From the NCBI RefSeq assembly GCF_947501665.1, contig NZ_CANMWS010000001.1, forward strand, positions 1 through 64,000: 64,000 nt of DNA, read 5' to 3'. The stretch comes from an uncultured Shewanella sp. (GTDB lineage: Bacteria > Pseudomonadota > Gammaproteobacteria > Enterobacterales > Shewanellaceae). A program made the translations under genes and the position numbers. A model generated the notes under the pieces. The model ran no database searches. It saw only the letters and a list, made by a program, of their open reading frames with translations, and was not told where the DNA came from. Positions 45,396 to 55,503 of this stretch are shown here, one piece after another (the stretch's first letter is position 1; every line of letters begins with the position of its first letter).

Positions 45396-45718
45396 ACTAT
45401 CCTCAAAAATGATGTGTATAACTTAGTACTTCCGTTATGCATCAGAATAAGTGCAGTTTTATCAGTAGAATATCTCCAATATTAAAATGTGGCTTCTTAT
45501 TATTAACTTTTCTTCATCTTTCTGGTATTACCTAAATCCAAGTTGCTGTGTTGTTTCAATGATCATAACTATTTAATAAATATCTTTTATTTGTTATTTT
45601 TTTGGTTTAGTCTAATCTGCTACTGATATTAAGCTGTTCTGTATACTCACATCATCACGGCGCCTATTGATATCAGAACACCGCTTCGTTTATGGATAGA
45701 TTTAATAAGGATATTTAA
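45396..45718. other. intergenic region upstream of the RND operon
   Basis: A 323-base divergent gap with no gene and no clear promoter box. Two tracts of T are visible around 45590-45610. Confidence 0.4.
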
Positions 45719-46789
45719 ATGCATTACTGTATCAAAATGGTGCTGAGATCTTTACTTGGTATAGGGTTTATGACGGCCTTACCATCCTTTTCTGAAGATA
45801 AACCTTTAGTTCATGTGACTCAAGTGAGCCTGTGGAATGAAGGCATACAAAAAAGCTTATACTGCCATGCCGATGTGTCTTTTCGTCCTCAAGTTTCCAG
45901 TCATGTTAAAGCACAGTTGGATTGGGTTTTACCGGTGAATATGTCGGTTAAAAAAGGGGACGTGATTGCGCAGCAAGATGATTTTTACTTAACACAGCAA
46001 TCGGAAAAGTTGAGCGCTAAATTGGTTTCAGCTAAAGCAAAAGCTGACTTTTCTGCTCAAGAATATGAACGCATTCAATCGTTAGATAAACAAGACATGG
46101 TATCGGTTTCTGATTTTAATCGTGCCAAACTTGATGCAGAGATCACGCAGCAGCATTATCAGGTATTACAAGCGGAGCAGGTGATTCTAAGGCATCAGAT
46201 TGCCAATTTAAAACATGTGGCGCCCGCAGATGGCAAGATTTTTACATTAAATGCTCAGCCCGGTGAATGGCTTGATTCTGGGGACAGTATTTTAAGTTTT
46301 ATGCCTTTTGACAACCAAGAAGTTATTTGCCGTATTTCACTTGATTTGCTTCAACAGGTGGAGCAAATCGATCGTGCTAGTTTCCAGTTAAATAACGGAG
46401 AGGTGTTATTGCTTAATCGCTTGGCATCTAAGGTAGATGAGGCTTCTCAAACACTGGATTTGCATTTCAATTTTAAAGACGAAATAGATAACCCGCTTTT
46501 TTTAGATGAGCGGATGACAGTGAAGATGCAAATGCCAGCAGATGATCTTTCATTAATCGCTTATGATGCGTTGCATCTTAACAATAATGAATATTATGTT
46601 TGGAAGCTCGATGGTGCAGACAAAGTGCTTCAAATTCCCGTGAATGTTGTTGATACACAAGGGGCTCACGCTGTTGTGCAATCGCTGTTAAAGGTGGGTG
46701 AGCATTTGGTGGTGAGAGGTGGAAAATCCTTAACGGTTAACGATCAAGTCATCGTCGCCAATGCTGATGAAATACAGGTGCGACTATGA
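45719..46789 (+). CDS. RND efflux periplasmic adaptor (HlyD/AcrA family)
   Basis: A 356-residue membrane-fusion protein with an N-terminal signal peptide (LLGIGFMTALPSFS). A biotinyl-lipoyl half-motif LPVNMSVKKGDVIAQQD opens the domain, followed by an alpha-hairpin (EKLSAKLVSAKAKADFSAQE to HYQVLQAEQVILRHQI). The second lipoyl half is VAPADGKIFTLNAQPGEWLD. It overlaps the RND gene by 4 bases (ATGA), so the pair is co-translated. The cargo cannot be told. Confidence 0.9.
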   Translation: MHYCIKMVLRSLLGIGFMTALPSFSEDKPLVHVTQVSLWNEGIQKSLYCHADVSFRPQVSSHVKAQLDWVLPVNMSVKKGDVIAQQDDFYLTQQSEKLSAKLVSAKAKADFSAQEYERIQSLDKQDMVSVSDFNRAKLDAEITQQHYQVLQAEQVILRHQIANLKHVAPADGKIFTLNAQPGEWLDSGDSILSFMPFDNQEVICRISLDLLQQVEQIDRASFQLNNGEVLLLNRLASKVDEASQTLDLHFNFKDEIDNPLFLDERMTVKMQMPADDLSLIAYDALHLNNNEYYVWKLDGADKVLQIPVNVVDTQGAHAVVQSLLKVGEHLVVRGGKSLTVNDQVIVANADEIQVRL

Positions 46790-49700
46790 AGTTTGTCGAT
46801 AAATACAGTGGCATCATTATTGCCTTTTCTGCCTTACTGGTGATATTAGGAGGGATTGCTAGTGTCAAATTACCCAATGCCTTACTGCCGGATTTAGATC
46901 AACAAGAAATCGCCATGTTGATCAATTGGCAAGGAAAAACGGCGACTGAAATTGAACAAGTGCTTATCATTCCATTAGAGAGGCAACTAGCCAGTATCGG
47001 GCAGTTAAAGCATTCGCAAACCCATATCGGTAATGGCGAAACTTGGACGCGCTTGTTTTTTTCGCCCCAAGCGGATATGGAAAAAGCGTATATGGATGTG
47101 ATGGCGCGCATTAATCAAATTCCAGATTGGCCTGCGCAGGTCGCTAAGCCATTGATATTCGATTACAGCAACGGTGCTGGTAGTACTGTTGCCTCTATGT
47201 ATTTGTATTCAGAATTAGAAAATATGACGGCAGATGATTATCGGCGAGTGTATCGAGAGCATATTGCGTCAGTGTTAAGTGATGTGCCTGGTATTGCAAA
47301 TATCAATATGAGTTACAGTCCGTTAGCGCAGAGAATGGATATTGAGTTTAATCCTCAAGCCCTAGCGCGCTTTTCATTGTCTATCGATGATGTGACAGAA
47401 AAGCTGCACGATTTAATTGATCGCTCTGGCGATAAAATGAGGCTGGGCTCTAAAGCTTATGATTTACATTTTAAAGGTCAAATGTCATTGGCGGAACTCA
47501 CCCAACTGCCTGTAGCTGTTCGAGGAGAACGTATTATTCGTTTGGGTGAATTATCCAAGATTAACAAACGCTTCGCAACAGATTGGGAATACGCGAGTTT
47601 TGAAGGCCATTTTGCCATGTTTTTTGCTTTTCAGCCGGATAAAAATACCAATGCATTGGAGATTATTGCGGATTTAGAGCAGGTCATGACATCGTTGAAT
47701 CAAGGGGTTTTGGCTGATTTAGGCATGAAATTATCATTTAGCCGTGATGCATCAAAGCCGATTAAGCATGCACTAACACTTGTTTACACTAATATCTTGT
47801 TAGGTGTATTACTGGCATGTTTGTTCTTATATGTGTTCATACGTGACTTGAAAATGGTTTTTTTGATTTTTATCAGTATTCCAATGTGCTTGTCTTTGGT
47901 CATTTTAGGTATGTATTTAGGGGGGCGTAGCTTAAATGTAATTTCTTTGGCGGGTATGGCATTATCCGTTGGTTTATTGCTGGATGCCTCTATTATTGTG
48001 ATGGAGAATATTCAGCGGTTACGGAGTCAAGGGGTACGTTTAACGGAGAGCCTATATCAAGGCGTCAAACAAGTGCGCGGAGCGCTGATTTCTTCAACAC
48101 TTTCAAGTATTGTCATTTTTGTGCCTATTATCTTGATGCAATCGAGTATTAGCCAACTATTTGAAGATTTAGCGTATACCATCTCCAGTGCGTTGGTGGC
48201 CTCTATTCTTGTAGCGCTGTTGCTTTTGCCTGCATTAGGGCGACGAATATTACCCGAACAATGTCAAAAGGCTGAGAGTAAGCCGTTATCCTCCCTCAAT
48301 AAATGGCCTCAGCGATTAAGTTTGCCATCTCGCTCACCTTTGCAAGCGCGCATTTGGGTTGGTGTCGGCGCTTTGGGGGCCTTATTGCTCTCTTGGTGGA
48401 TGATGCCAGCGATTGATTTATTGCCCAACCCTAAGTCAAATCGCATTGGTGCTTATGTTGATTTTAAAGAGCCTTTATCGCAAGAGGCGGCGACGGAGCA
48501 AGTAGGAATGATTATCGAGGCGCGTTTAGCGAAAGCAAAAATGAATATCGATGCCCCAAAAATGGATCGCTATAGCCTCTCTTGTAGTACGGTTGATTGC
48601 TATTTAAGTATCAACCCTAAAGAGGAAGGGCAATATGCTGAGTTTGAGTTATGGTTGGAAACGCAGATTTTAAATGATTTGCCCGATACGTCTCTTTATA
48701 TTTTTCAACCTAGTTTACTGGGAGGCGCAATACAAGGCAGCGATCGTAGTCGATTGGATTTAAAGGGCTTGAGTTTAGCTGAGTTACAACATGCAGGCCA
48801 AGCTTTAAAAGAGATCATTAAAGAGCGGATCCCAGGCAGTAAAGTGCTTGAGATCGTAGCGCTCTCCAATAATGCCACCCAAATAGAGTTTACCCCTAAA
48901 GGAGATAAACTTGCTTATTTAGGCTTATCAAGGGCGGACTTGAACCGATATTTAGTAGCGTTAACGGACGGAGAATATTTGGGGCGCTTTTCGGCTGGTG
49001 GTGAGAGTTTCCCTTTTTATTTTAAGGGACAGAAGGTGAGTCATATTGAGCAGTTACTTGAAACCGAGTTGATGATCCCTGAGCACGGTTTAATGCCATT
49101 GCGAGACTTAGTGGACAGCGACATGGTATTGGCCCCCAGTGCGATTTTCAGAGCTGATAACGGAATGACCATTTCACTGAGTATGTTACCCCCTAATGGC
49201 CAGCCTATGGGGCCTTTTTTGGAACAAGTGAAACTGATTGTTTCTGAGTATATTAATACACAAGGACCAAAAGGTTTATATGCCGCTTATCAAGGTCAAG
49301 CCGGTGAACTTGATAGCTTTTTGACCGAGTTTCTGCTGACCTTTTTTGTCTCATTATTAGTCTTATTTTTATTGATGCGCATTGCATTGGCTTCTTGGTT
49401 ATTTGCGGCTGCGGTGATGTTGTCTATGCCTCTTGCACTTGCGGGTGGCATGCTGAGCTTAAATTTACTGAATGTGTTTATGCCACAAAATTTAGATGTG
49501 ATCACTATGATAGGCTTTATTATTCTTATGGGATTGGTGATTAATAACGCCATTTTATTGATCAGTGAATTTAAGGCAGGTATGCAGGATGGATTAGCAC
49601 AACAAACGGCTATTTATCGTGCTGTGAGTACCCGTATGCGACCTATTTTTATGAGTACGGGGACCAGTATCTGTGGCATGTTACCCCTTATGTTAACGCC

Positions 49701-49881
49701 GGGTGATGGCGCTGAAATTTATCGTGGTCTTGCGGGTGTCATCGTTGGAGGTATGACATTCAGTGCCTTGTTTACACTAGGCTTTATGTCAGCCTTATTG
49801 TCTCTATCTGTGTTTGGGATTAAGGCTGAAAATAAAAAAGATAACTTAGATCATAACGAAGGCTTAGTGGGGCAGGCTTAA
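46786..49881 (+). CDS. RND-family efflux transporter
   Basis: A 1031-residue inner-membrane pump with 12 expected membrane segments and two large periplasmic loops. It has DKYSGIIIAFSALLVILGG as TM1, LPNALLPDLDQQEI and RDASKPIKHALTLVYTNILL before TM2. In TM4 the proton-relay region reads GLLLDASIIVMENI where AcrB has GLLVDDAIVVVEN, so D408 is Ala. In TM10 NNAILL replaces the usual KNAIL, so the relay Lys is Asn. Such sets occur in some marine RND pumps and imply another energy-coupling arrangement. No outer-membrane factor gene is adjacent. A bidirectional terminator follows. Confidence 0.92.
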   Translation: MKFVDKYSGIIIAFSALLVILGGIASVKLPNALLPDLDQQEIAMLINWQGKTATEIEQVLIIPLERQLASIGQLKHSQTHIGNGETWTRLFFSPQADMEKAYMDVMARINQIPDWPAQVAKPLIFDYSNGAGSTVASMYLYSELENMTADDYRRVYREHIASVLSDVPGIANINMSYSPLAQRMDIEFNPQALARFSLSIDDVTEKLHDLIDRSGDKMRLGSKAYDLHFKGQMSLAELTQLPVAVRGERIIRLGELSKINKRFATDWEYASFEGHFAMFFAFQPDKNTNALEIIADLEQVMTSLNQGVLADLGMKLSFSRDASKPIKHALTLVYTNILLGVLLACLFLYVFIRDLKMVFLIFISIPMCLSLVILGMYLGGRSLNVISLAGMALSVGLLLDASIIVMENIQRLRSQGVRLTESLYQGVKQVRGALISSTLSSIVIFVPIILMQSSISQLFEDLAYTISSALVASILVALLLLPALGRRILPEQCQKAESKPLSSLNKWPQRLSLPSRSPLQARIWVGVGALGALLLSWWMMPAIDLLPNPKSNRIGAYVDFKEPLSQEAATEQVGMIIEARLAKAKMNIDAPKMDRYSLSCSTVDCYLSINPKEEGQYAEFELWLETQILNDLPDTSLYIFQPSLLGGAIQGSDRSRLDLKGLSLAELQHAGQALKEIIKERIPGSKVLEIVALSNNATQIEFTPKGDKLAYLGLSRADLNRYLVALTDGEYLGRFSAGGESFPFYFKGQKVSHIEQLLETELMIPEHGLMPLRDLVDSDMVLAPSAIFRADNGMTISLSMLPPNGQPMGPFLEQVKLIVSEYINTQGPKGLYAAYQGQAGELDSFLTEFLLTFFVSLLVLFLLMRIALASWLFAAAVMLSMPLALAGGMLSLNLLNVFMPQNLDVITMIGFIILMGLVINNAILLISEFKAGMQDGLAQQTAIYRAVSTRMRPIFMSTGTSICGMLPLMLTPGDGAEIYRGLAGVIVGGMTFSALFTLGFMSALLSLSVFGIKAENKKDNLDHNEGLVGQA

Positions 49882-49928
49882 TAAATGGTGTTATCGGTAT
49901 ATTGCTGAAGCAGTATTCATAAGAAAAT

Positions 49929-49950
49929 GGCGCTTAACAGCGCCGTTTTT
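49929..49950. terminator. bidirectional terminator between the RND gene and fliJ
   Basis: Arms GGCGCT / AGCGCC with a 4-base loop are flanked by AAAAT on the left and GTTTTT on the right, serving both converging transcripts. Confidence 0.85.
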
Positions 49951-49970
49951 ATATTGATTAATCGAGGTTT

Positions 49971-50399
49971 TTAATAAGCTGCTGCGTAACGTCCTGCTAA
50001 GTCATCCAGCTGTTTTTGCTCTTGCTTATCTAGGTAAGTTTGGTGCTCTGATTTTTTTTTCTGATACAACCATTTGATCCCTTGCTGTCGACCTAGCTGT
50101 TTACGCCACATACCATCGATGCGTTGATGTTCTTGGCTGAGTAATATTTGCTGGCGGGTTAATTTCTTTTGCATGGGAGCGAGTACTTGCGCCATATTGG
50201 CAGTATTTTGTAGTAATAACGGGTTGGCGGCTTGGCTAGGGTATTGACCATACTGTACTTGCATTTGCGCTATGATGTCTTTTTGCTGCTGAATATGATC
50301 GATGCGCTGCTGAGTTTCAGTGCGCTGCTGTCCAAGTTGACTCAATTTCTTTTCTTCTTGCTCGCACAAGGTATGTAGTGGTCTAAATTGGGCTTGCAT
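49971..50399 (-). CDS. fliJ: lateral flagellar export protein FliJ
   Basis: A 142-residue coiled-coil protein of the type III export ATPase complex. It is long-helical with Gln-, Lys- and Glu-rich heptads (CEQEEKKLSQLGQQRTETQQ) and lacks motifs recognisable beyond that. The assignment rests on its place after fliI in motY-lafK-fliEFGHIJ and on size (family about 147). The gap to fliI is 111 bases. Confidence 0.82.
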   Translation of the reverse strand: MQAQFRPLHTLCEQEEKKLSQLGQQRTETQQRIDHIQQQKDIIAQMQVQYGQYPSQAANPLLLQNTANMAQVLAPMQKKLTRQQILLSQEHQRIDGMWRKQLGRQQGIKWLYQKKKSEHQTYLDKQEQKQLDDLAGRYAAAY

Positions 50400-50510
50400 A
50401 ATCGACTCCTTTATCCTGATTATTTTGCAGCGTTATTTTTTGAGTGGCGGTTTTATATTGATTGCGTCATGTTTAGCGCGCTTAATAAGAGTAATTTAAG
50501 CGCGATTTAG

Positions 50511-51842
50511 TTAAGTTTGTGCTTGGTAACCAAGACTTTCTGCTAGTGTTTTTAATTGCTCTATGCTGTCGCTTCGACTGGCTTTTTGTTCGCTATCTTG
50601 ACGTAAAAAGACCGCCATGCTGGGTGCAGCTTGTACTGCCAGATCCATTTCTGGGTCTTGTCCTGCTTGGTATCCACCCAATGGAAGTAGCTCTTTAACC
50701 TCATTGAAGCGGCTATTTAAATGCCTAAAGTGCTGTCCTTGAGTGAGGTTTTCTTTACTGGCGATTTGAGTCGCCAAGCGGCTCACGGATGCGCCAATAT
50801 CAATGGCAGGAAAATGGCCTTTTTCAGCCAGTTTTCGGCTGAGGACTATGTGGCCATCTAAAATGGCTCGAGCAGAATCTGCGACAGGATCTTGCTGATC
50901 GTCCCCTTCGGTCAGTACAGTATAAAAAGCCGTTAAGGTGCCATTAGGGTGCTGACCATTACCCGCCATTTCAACTAAACTTGGTAATTGCGCAAACGCG
51001 GAAGGCGGATAACCTTTGGTGGCTGGTGGCTCACCTAAACTGAGGGCAATTTCTCGTTGTGCTTGAGCATAACGGGTCAGAGAGTCTACCAATAACAGCA
51101 CTTGTTTACCTTGGTCGCGAAAGCCCGTGGCAATGTGGTGACAAAGGCGCATGGCACGAAGGCGCATTAAAGGGGTGGTATCGGCAGGGGCTGCAATCAC
51201 AACAGCGCGTTTACGCCCTTCTTCCCCTAAGGCTTCTTCGATAAACTCGCGCACTTCGCGGCCACGTTCACCAATGAGGCCAACCACAATCACATCCGCT
51301 TCAGTAAAACGTGTCATCATGGCCAGTAGCACACTTTTACCGACGCCCGAACCTGCAAACAAGCCTAATCGTTGACCACGGCCCACAGGCAGTAATGCAT
51401 TAATGGCGCGAATGCCCACATCAAGAGGTTCACGGATTGGCTTACGTAACAGTGGATTACTTAATTGATGACGTAATGGAATGTGAGTGACATTTTCCAG
51501 TGGTCCTAGCCCATCTAAAGGCTGACCTAAACCATCGATAATACGTCCAAGTAACCCGCTACCAACAGGAATTTGACAGCGCTGCTGCAGTGGAATGACA
51601 CGAGCACCAGGCATTAATCCTGTGGTGTGCTCAATAGGCATTAAGCATAACGTTTCTTTGTGAAAGCCTACTACCTCAGCTTCAATAAATTGTCCGTCTC
51701 TAGACTCAATATGGCAACGATCACCTGTGCCAAGTTGACAACCAATGGCTTCAAGCAATAGGCCATTTACCCGTGTGAGTCGGCCATAAACTTGTGCCAC
51801 AGGCACCGTTGGCCAATCTTGAGCATTCAGATCAGGCTTCAC
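50511..51842 (-). CDS. fliI: lateral flagellum-specific ATPase FliI
   Basis: The ATPase that unfolds and delivers export substrates. The 443-residue protein has the Walker A motif GLFAGSGVGKSVLL and Walker B LLLVDSLTRYAQAQREIALS. It also has GERGREVREFIEE and EGDDQQDPVADSARAILDGH of the F1/FliI family. The start overlaps fliH by 11 bases. It carries no truncation. Confidence 0.95.
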   Translation of the reverse strand: MKPDLNAQDWPTVPVAQVYGRLTRVNGLLLEAIGCQLGTGDRCHIESRDGQFIEAEVVGFHKETLCLMPIEHTTGLMPGARVIPLQQRCQIPVGSGLLGRIIDGLGQPLDGLGPLENVTHIPLRHQLSNPLLRKPIREPLDVGIRAINALLPVGRGQRLGLFAGSGVGKSVLLAMMTRFTEADVIVVGLIGERGREVREFIEEALGEEGRKRAVVIAAPADTTPLMRLRAMRLCHHIATGFRDQGKQVLLLVDSLTRYAQAQREIALSLGEPPATKGYPPSAFAQLPSLVEMAGNGQHPNGTLTAFYTVLTEGDDQQDPVADSARAILDGHIVLSRKLAEKGHFPAIDIGASVSRLATQIASKENLTQGQHFRHLNSRFNEVKELLPLGGYQAGQDPEMDLAVQAAPSMAVFLRQDSEQKASRSDSIEQLKTLAESLGYQAQT

Positions 51843-52578
51843 TGGCTTCCTCTTTTGTTTCGGCTTGTAAATCGACTTGTTGCAGCTTGGCTTCGACTTG
51901 TGTCATACAGGCATTCAGTCGAGTTTCTATGGAAGCATCCGCATCGGATTTATCACTCACAATACGACAACCTCCTGCTGTGATGGCCGGATCGGCAATC
52001 AATACCCAATCTTTCACTTTATCGGCGGCGAGTTCTTTAAGCTTTTCAACGGCACTGGGTTCTAAGTGTATTTTGACTTCAGATTGACGATCGGGCAGGG
52101 CAGCTAACGTTTCTTCAATAAGTGAGAGGATCTGCTGAGGTTGTAACGTTAACTCACAACGGATCACTTGTTGCGCTACGCGGCGAACCAAATCCAAAAT
52201 CAAGTTTTGTTGTTGATTAATTTGTTGAGTATGACCTTCTTCAAGTAATGACTTTAATGCGCCTAAAGGAGCGATCAAATCATTAAGCTGAGCGTCAATA
52301 CCTTCTTTGCCTTTGAGTTGCCCTTCGATACGGCCCTGATTAAAACCAATGGCATGACCCGATTGACGACCTTCTTCTGAGCCAGACTCAAAGCCTGCTT
52401 CATGGCCTTTTTGTACACCTTCATCGTAACCTTTATCAAAGGCTTGCTGGTAATCTTCCCAGCCAGGTGTGTTTTCATCCCCACTATTGGGCGGTACTAA
52501 GGGGGCAAAGCGATGGCGGCGAGCCAGCTCACCTTTTAGGCGCCAGCGAGGATCGAGCAGATTATTTTTAGCTGACAT
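51832..52578 (-). CDS. fliH: lateral flagellar assembly protein FliH
   Basis: The regulator and stator of FliI, 248 residues. The central GxxxG-rich helix (GYDEGVQKGHEAGFESGSEE to GFNQGRIEGQLKG) is diagnostic of FliH. The C-terminal part resembles the F1 delta/epsilon type (ILSLIEETLAALPDRQSEVK). It abuts fliG: the fliG stop overlaps the ATG by one base. Confidence 0.93.
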   Translation of the reverse strand: MSAKNNLLDPRWRLKGELARRHRFAPLVPPNSGDENTPGWEDYQQAFDKGYDEGVQKGHEAGFESGSEEGRQSGHAIGFNQGRIEGQLKGKEGIDAQLNDLIAPLGALKSLLEEGHTQQINQQQNLILDLVRRVAQQVIRCELTLQPQQILSLIEETLAALPDRQSEVKIHLEPSAVEKLKELAADKVKDWVLIADPAITAGGCRIVSDKSDADASIETRLNACMTQVEAKLQQVDLQAETKEEASEA

Positions 52579-53564
52579 TATTCAACCACCTGTTCTTCAA
52601 AGAGTTGCAGTTCTATGTCACCGTCATCCATCATTTGTTTAGCCAGTTCCATGATTTCTTTACGAGCAGCAGTCGCTTGGCTTAATGGCACTGCACCTAT
52701 GGCATCAACTTGGGTTTCAATGGCTGAAGACATACGTTTAGGCAATGCATCGAGCAGTGTATTTTTCAGTGAAGGCTCGATCCCTTTCAGGGCGAGTGCC
52801 AACATTTCAGGGGGGACAATGGCCATGATTTCTTGTAAGGTCTCAGGTTTTTGACGCCCAAGAATAATGAAATCAAACATATTATCAGCTACATTGGTGG
52901 CTAATTGAGTGTCATGGAGTTTGATCATTTCCATTAATTGCTCGCGATCGCCTTCAAAGCGATTCAAAATATCTGCGACTTGGCGAATACCTGCAATTTG
53001 GGTGTGGCTTTTTTCCATGGCGATAAGCATGCAACGTTCAACAAGCTGGCGGAGCTCATCGACCACATCACGATCTAACTCACCCAGTTGGGCAATACGA
53101 ATAAGTACTTCATCATGGCCAGCAACAGGGAGGCTTTGCAGTACTTGAGCGGCACTTTCTGCGGGCAGAAGGCCTAATAATACTGCTTGAAGTTGGCTAT
53201 GTTCATGGGTGATTTCACGGGCGAGTAATTGTGGATCAACCCATTCTAAACGCTTTACTAAGGTTTTGATTTCATCCCCATAGATACTGTCAATCAAGCT
53301 TTTGGCTACGCGATCACCTAAGGCGAGATCTAAGGTTTTTTGTAGATATGAGCGAGAGGCTTTAGCAATACCGGATTGTTCTTGGTATTTCATAAAGAAG
53401 CGTCCAAGTACTGCGTCGGCTTCTTGTTGCGTGATACTTGATAGGCGAGCCATTTTATGGCTCAAGTGTTGTACATCGGTTCTATCTAGATGTGCCATCA
53501 CTTGAGATGCACCTTTCTCTCCCATGCTGAGCAGTAACATAGCTGCTTGTTCATGGTTGTCCAT
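52578..53564 (-). CDS. fliG: lateral flagellar motor switch protein FliG
   Basis: The rotor protein that contacts MotA and FliM, 328 residues from the ATG at 53564 (TTGGA 5 bases upstream). A GTG at 53603 would add 13 residues. It has the N-terminal AAMLLLSMGEKGASQVMAHL, the middle EHSQLQAVLLGLLPAESAAQ, and a C-terminal torque helix region (LEEIMAIVPPEMLALALKG-type, DALPKRMSSAIETQVDAIG). Length is normal (about 330). Confidence 0.94.
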   Translation of the reverse strand: MDNHEQAAMLLLSMGEKGASQVMAHLDRTDVQHLSHKMARLSSITQQEADAVLGRFFMKYQEQSGIAKASRSYLQKTLDLALGDRVAKSLIDSIYGDEIKTLVKRLEWVDPQLLAREITHEHSQLQAVLLGLLPAESAAQVLQSLPVAGHDEVLIRIAQLGELDRDVVDELRQLVERCMLIAMEKSHTQIAGIRQVADILNRFEGDREQLMEMIKLHDTQLATNVADNMFDFIILGRQKPETLQEIMAIVPPEMLALALKGIEPSLKNTLLDALPKRMSSAIETQVDAIGAVPLSQATAARKEIMELAKQMMDDGDIELQLFEEQVVE

Positions 53565-53709
53565 TTTTATTCCAAGTTCGTTCTTATTCACTGTCTTCGC
53601 CACCTATTTTTTGCGCTATCACTCTCATTTACTCTTTATGCTTAGAATGTGATGAGCAATAGCGCGGTTATTTATTGTCAAAGTGAGTTTATAGATTAAG
53701 GTTCAATCA

Positions 53710-55428
53710 TTAACTGTTTGACTCGTTACCTCTTTCGCCTATCCAGCTGGCAATGACTTCTGCGACTCGAGCAGGCTCTTCATTGGCGAGAAGGCTCAGG
53801 TGTTCCATTTTCACTGTCAGTGGCGAGCCTGGTTCTGGTAGACCTTGTCCAGCAATCCAATCATTATCGGCAGCGGCTTGGCTTAATCCCATTAACTGAT
53901 CGGCAAGGGCTTGTGAATCTTGCTGTTTTTCACTTGCACTGATCGCCGCTGGTGAAGGTGACTCTACCGGAGCTGGCAATGGTTCAGGTGTCTCATTGGG
54001 ATTATTGTCACTGGTGCGTGTTAAGTGACTAACCAGTGGACGCAATACAAAGAAAATCAGTCCTAAACCAAGGATACCGCCCATTAAATAACGTAGATAG
54101 GCTTGATAGCCTTCGGCTTGCCACCAAGGCATTGGCTCAAATACAGCGCTAGCAACAGGGGCGAAGTTGAAACTACTGATGCTGAATTGATCGCCACGTT
54201 CACTTGAATAACCAATGGAGTCTTTTACCATAGTACCAAGTTGGGTTAGCTGTGCTTCAGTCCAAGGTGTATCACCGGCCGCTTGATTATTCAGTAAGAC
54301 AGAAACAGACAGGTTTTCTAACTGCATTTGCTGATAGCGAGTATGTTTAACTGAACGGCCGACTTCAAATTGACGACTTTCTTGTTGCTTCAAGTTACGA
54401 CGATTATTGGCATTTTCAGTGTCTTCAGTGGTGGGAGGCTGATTACTTAATGCACCGGGAATACCCAGTTCCATCGCGGTATTACTTTCATTTGTGCTTT
54501 GGTTTTCTGAGGTGACGACTGTTTGAGGGTCGAGAGACTCTTTCGTTTCTTCAACTTGGTTAAAGTTGACCGCTGCAGAGATTTGCACTTGGAAGTTATC
54601 TTGTCCAAGAATGGGACTCAGCATGCTAGACGCACGGTTAATGAGGCTTTGCTCAAGCTCTTGAGTGTATTTTAATTGGCGGTCCCGTGCTTGAGTGATG
54701 TCTTGGTTTAAGGTAATGCCTGCACTGAGATGGTTGCCTTCTTGATCAACAATTTGCACACGCTCTGGCGTCATTCCTGTGACGCTACCAGAGACTAAGT
54801 TTGCAATAGACTCAATTTGTCCTGGTTGGATTTTACTGCCAGCATAAAGATCTAACATGACCGAAGCGGAAGGAAGTTCAGGTTGCTGACGTATAAATAA
54901 TGTGCGCTTTGGGATAGCTAAGTGAACTCTGGCGGTTCGAACAGCTTTTAATGCCATGATGGTACGAGATAACTCACCTTCTAAGCTGTGTCTGTATTTC
55001 GCTTGTTCCATGAATTGGCTGGTGCCAATATCTGAGCTATCAAGAGACTCCATACCTGACGGCACTTTGGCTTTCACGCCACGGGCGGCCAGTAACATTC
55101 TGGCTTTACCGAGTTTGTCTTCTTGCACTAGCACTAAGCCTGTGTTGGCTTCAAGACGGTAGGGAATACCTTCAGCTTCTAATACCTCAATGATTTGAGA
55201 GGTTTCAACGGTTTCTTGTTGACCATACAAAGGACGGTAGCCTTGGCTGGCTGTCCAAAGTAGCAATACGATGACACAAGCAACAATGGTGGCTAATACC
55301 GCAAGCAAAAGAACTTGACGATCACCGCGATTAAATTGACGCCATTTTTGTAGCCATGTGGCCAGTAGCTCTGACTTTTGGCTAGCATCAGCCGTATTGG
55401 GGCTAGGTTGAGCAATAGTTGTTGACAT
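53710..55428 (-). CDS. fliF: lateral flagellar MS-ring protein FliF
   Basis: The membrane ring base, 572 residues with two membrane segments: LLLAVLATIVACVIVLLLW (about 40-60) and YLMGGILGLGLIFFVLRPL (about 440-460). The periplasmic part carries YRPLYGQQETVETSQIIEVL, TARVHLAIPKRTLF and SASVMLDLYAG of the YscJ/FliF family. The C-terminal tail that binds FliG ends VIASWIGERGNESNS. Confidence 0.95.
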   Translation of the reverse strand: MSTTIAQPSPNTADASQKSELLATWLQKWRQFNRGDRQVLLLAVLATIVACVIVLLLWTASQGYRPLYGQQETVETSQIIEVLEAEGIPYRLEANTGLVLVQEDKLGKARMLLAARGVKAKVPSGMESLDSSDIGTSQFMEQAKYRHSLEGELSRTIMALKAVRTARVHLAIPKRTLFIRQQPELPSASVMLDLYAGSKIQPGQIESIANLVSGSVTGMTPERVQIVDQEGNHLSAGITLNQDITQARDRQLKYTQELEQSLINRASSMLSPILGQDNFQVQISAAVNFNQVEETKESLDPQTVVTSENQSTNESNTAMELGIPGALSNQPPTTEDTENANNRRNLKQQESRQFEVGRSVKHTRYQQMQLENLSVSVLLNNQAAGDTPWTEAQLTQLGTMVKDSIGYSSERGDQFSISSFNFAPVASAVFEPMPWWQAEGYQAYLRYLMGGILGLGLIFFVLRPLVSHLTRTSDNNPNETPEPLPAPVESPSPAAISASEKQQDSQALADQLMGLSQAAADNDWIAGQGLPEPGSPLTVKMEHLSLLANEEPARVAEVIASWIGERGNESNS

Positions 55429-55503
55429 TGTTATTTTAAACCTTCCATAAAATCCAGTTTATATTGTTGTTTTTAAACAATAATGAATTATTCAGATTAA
55501 TGA

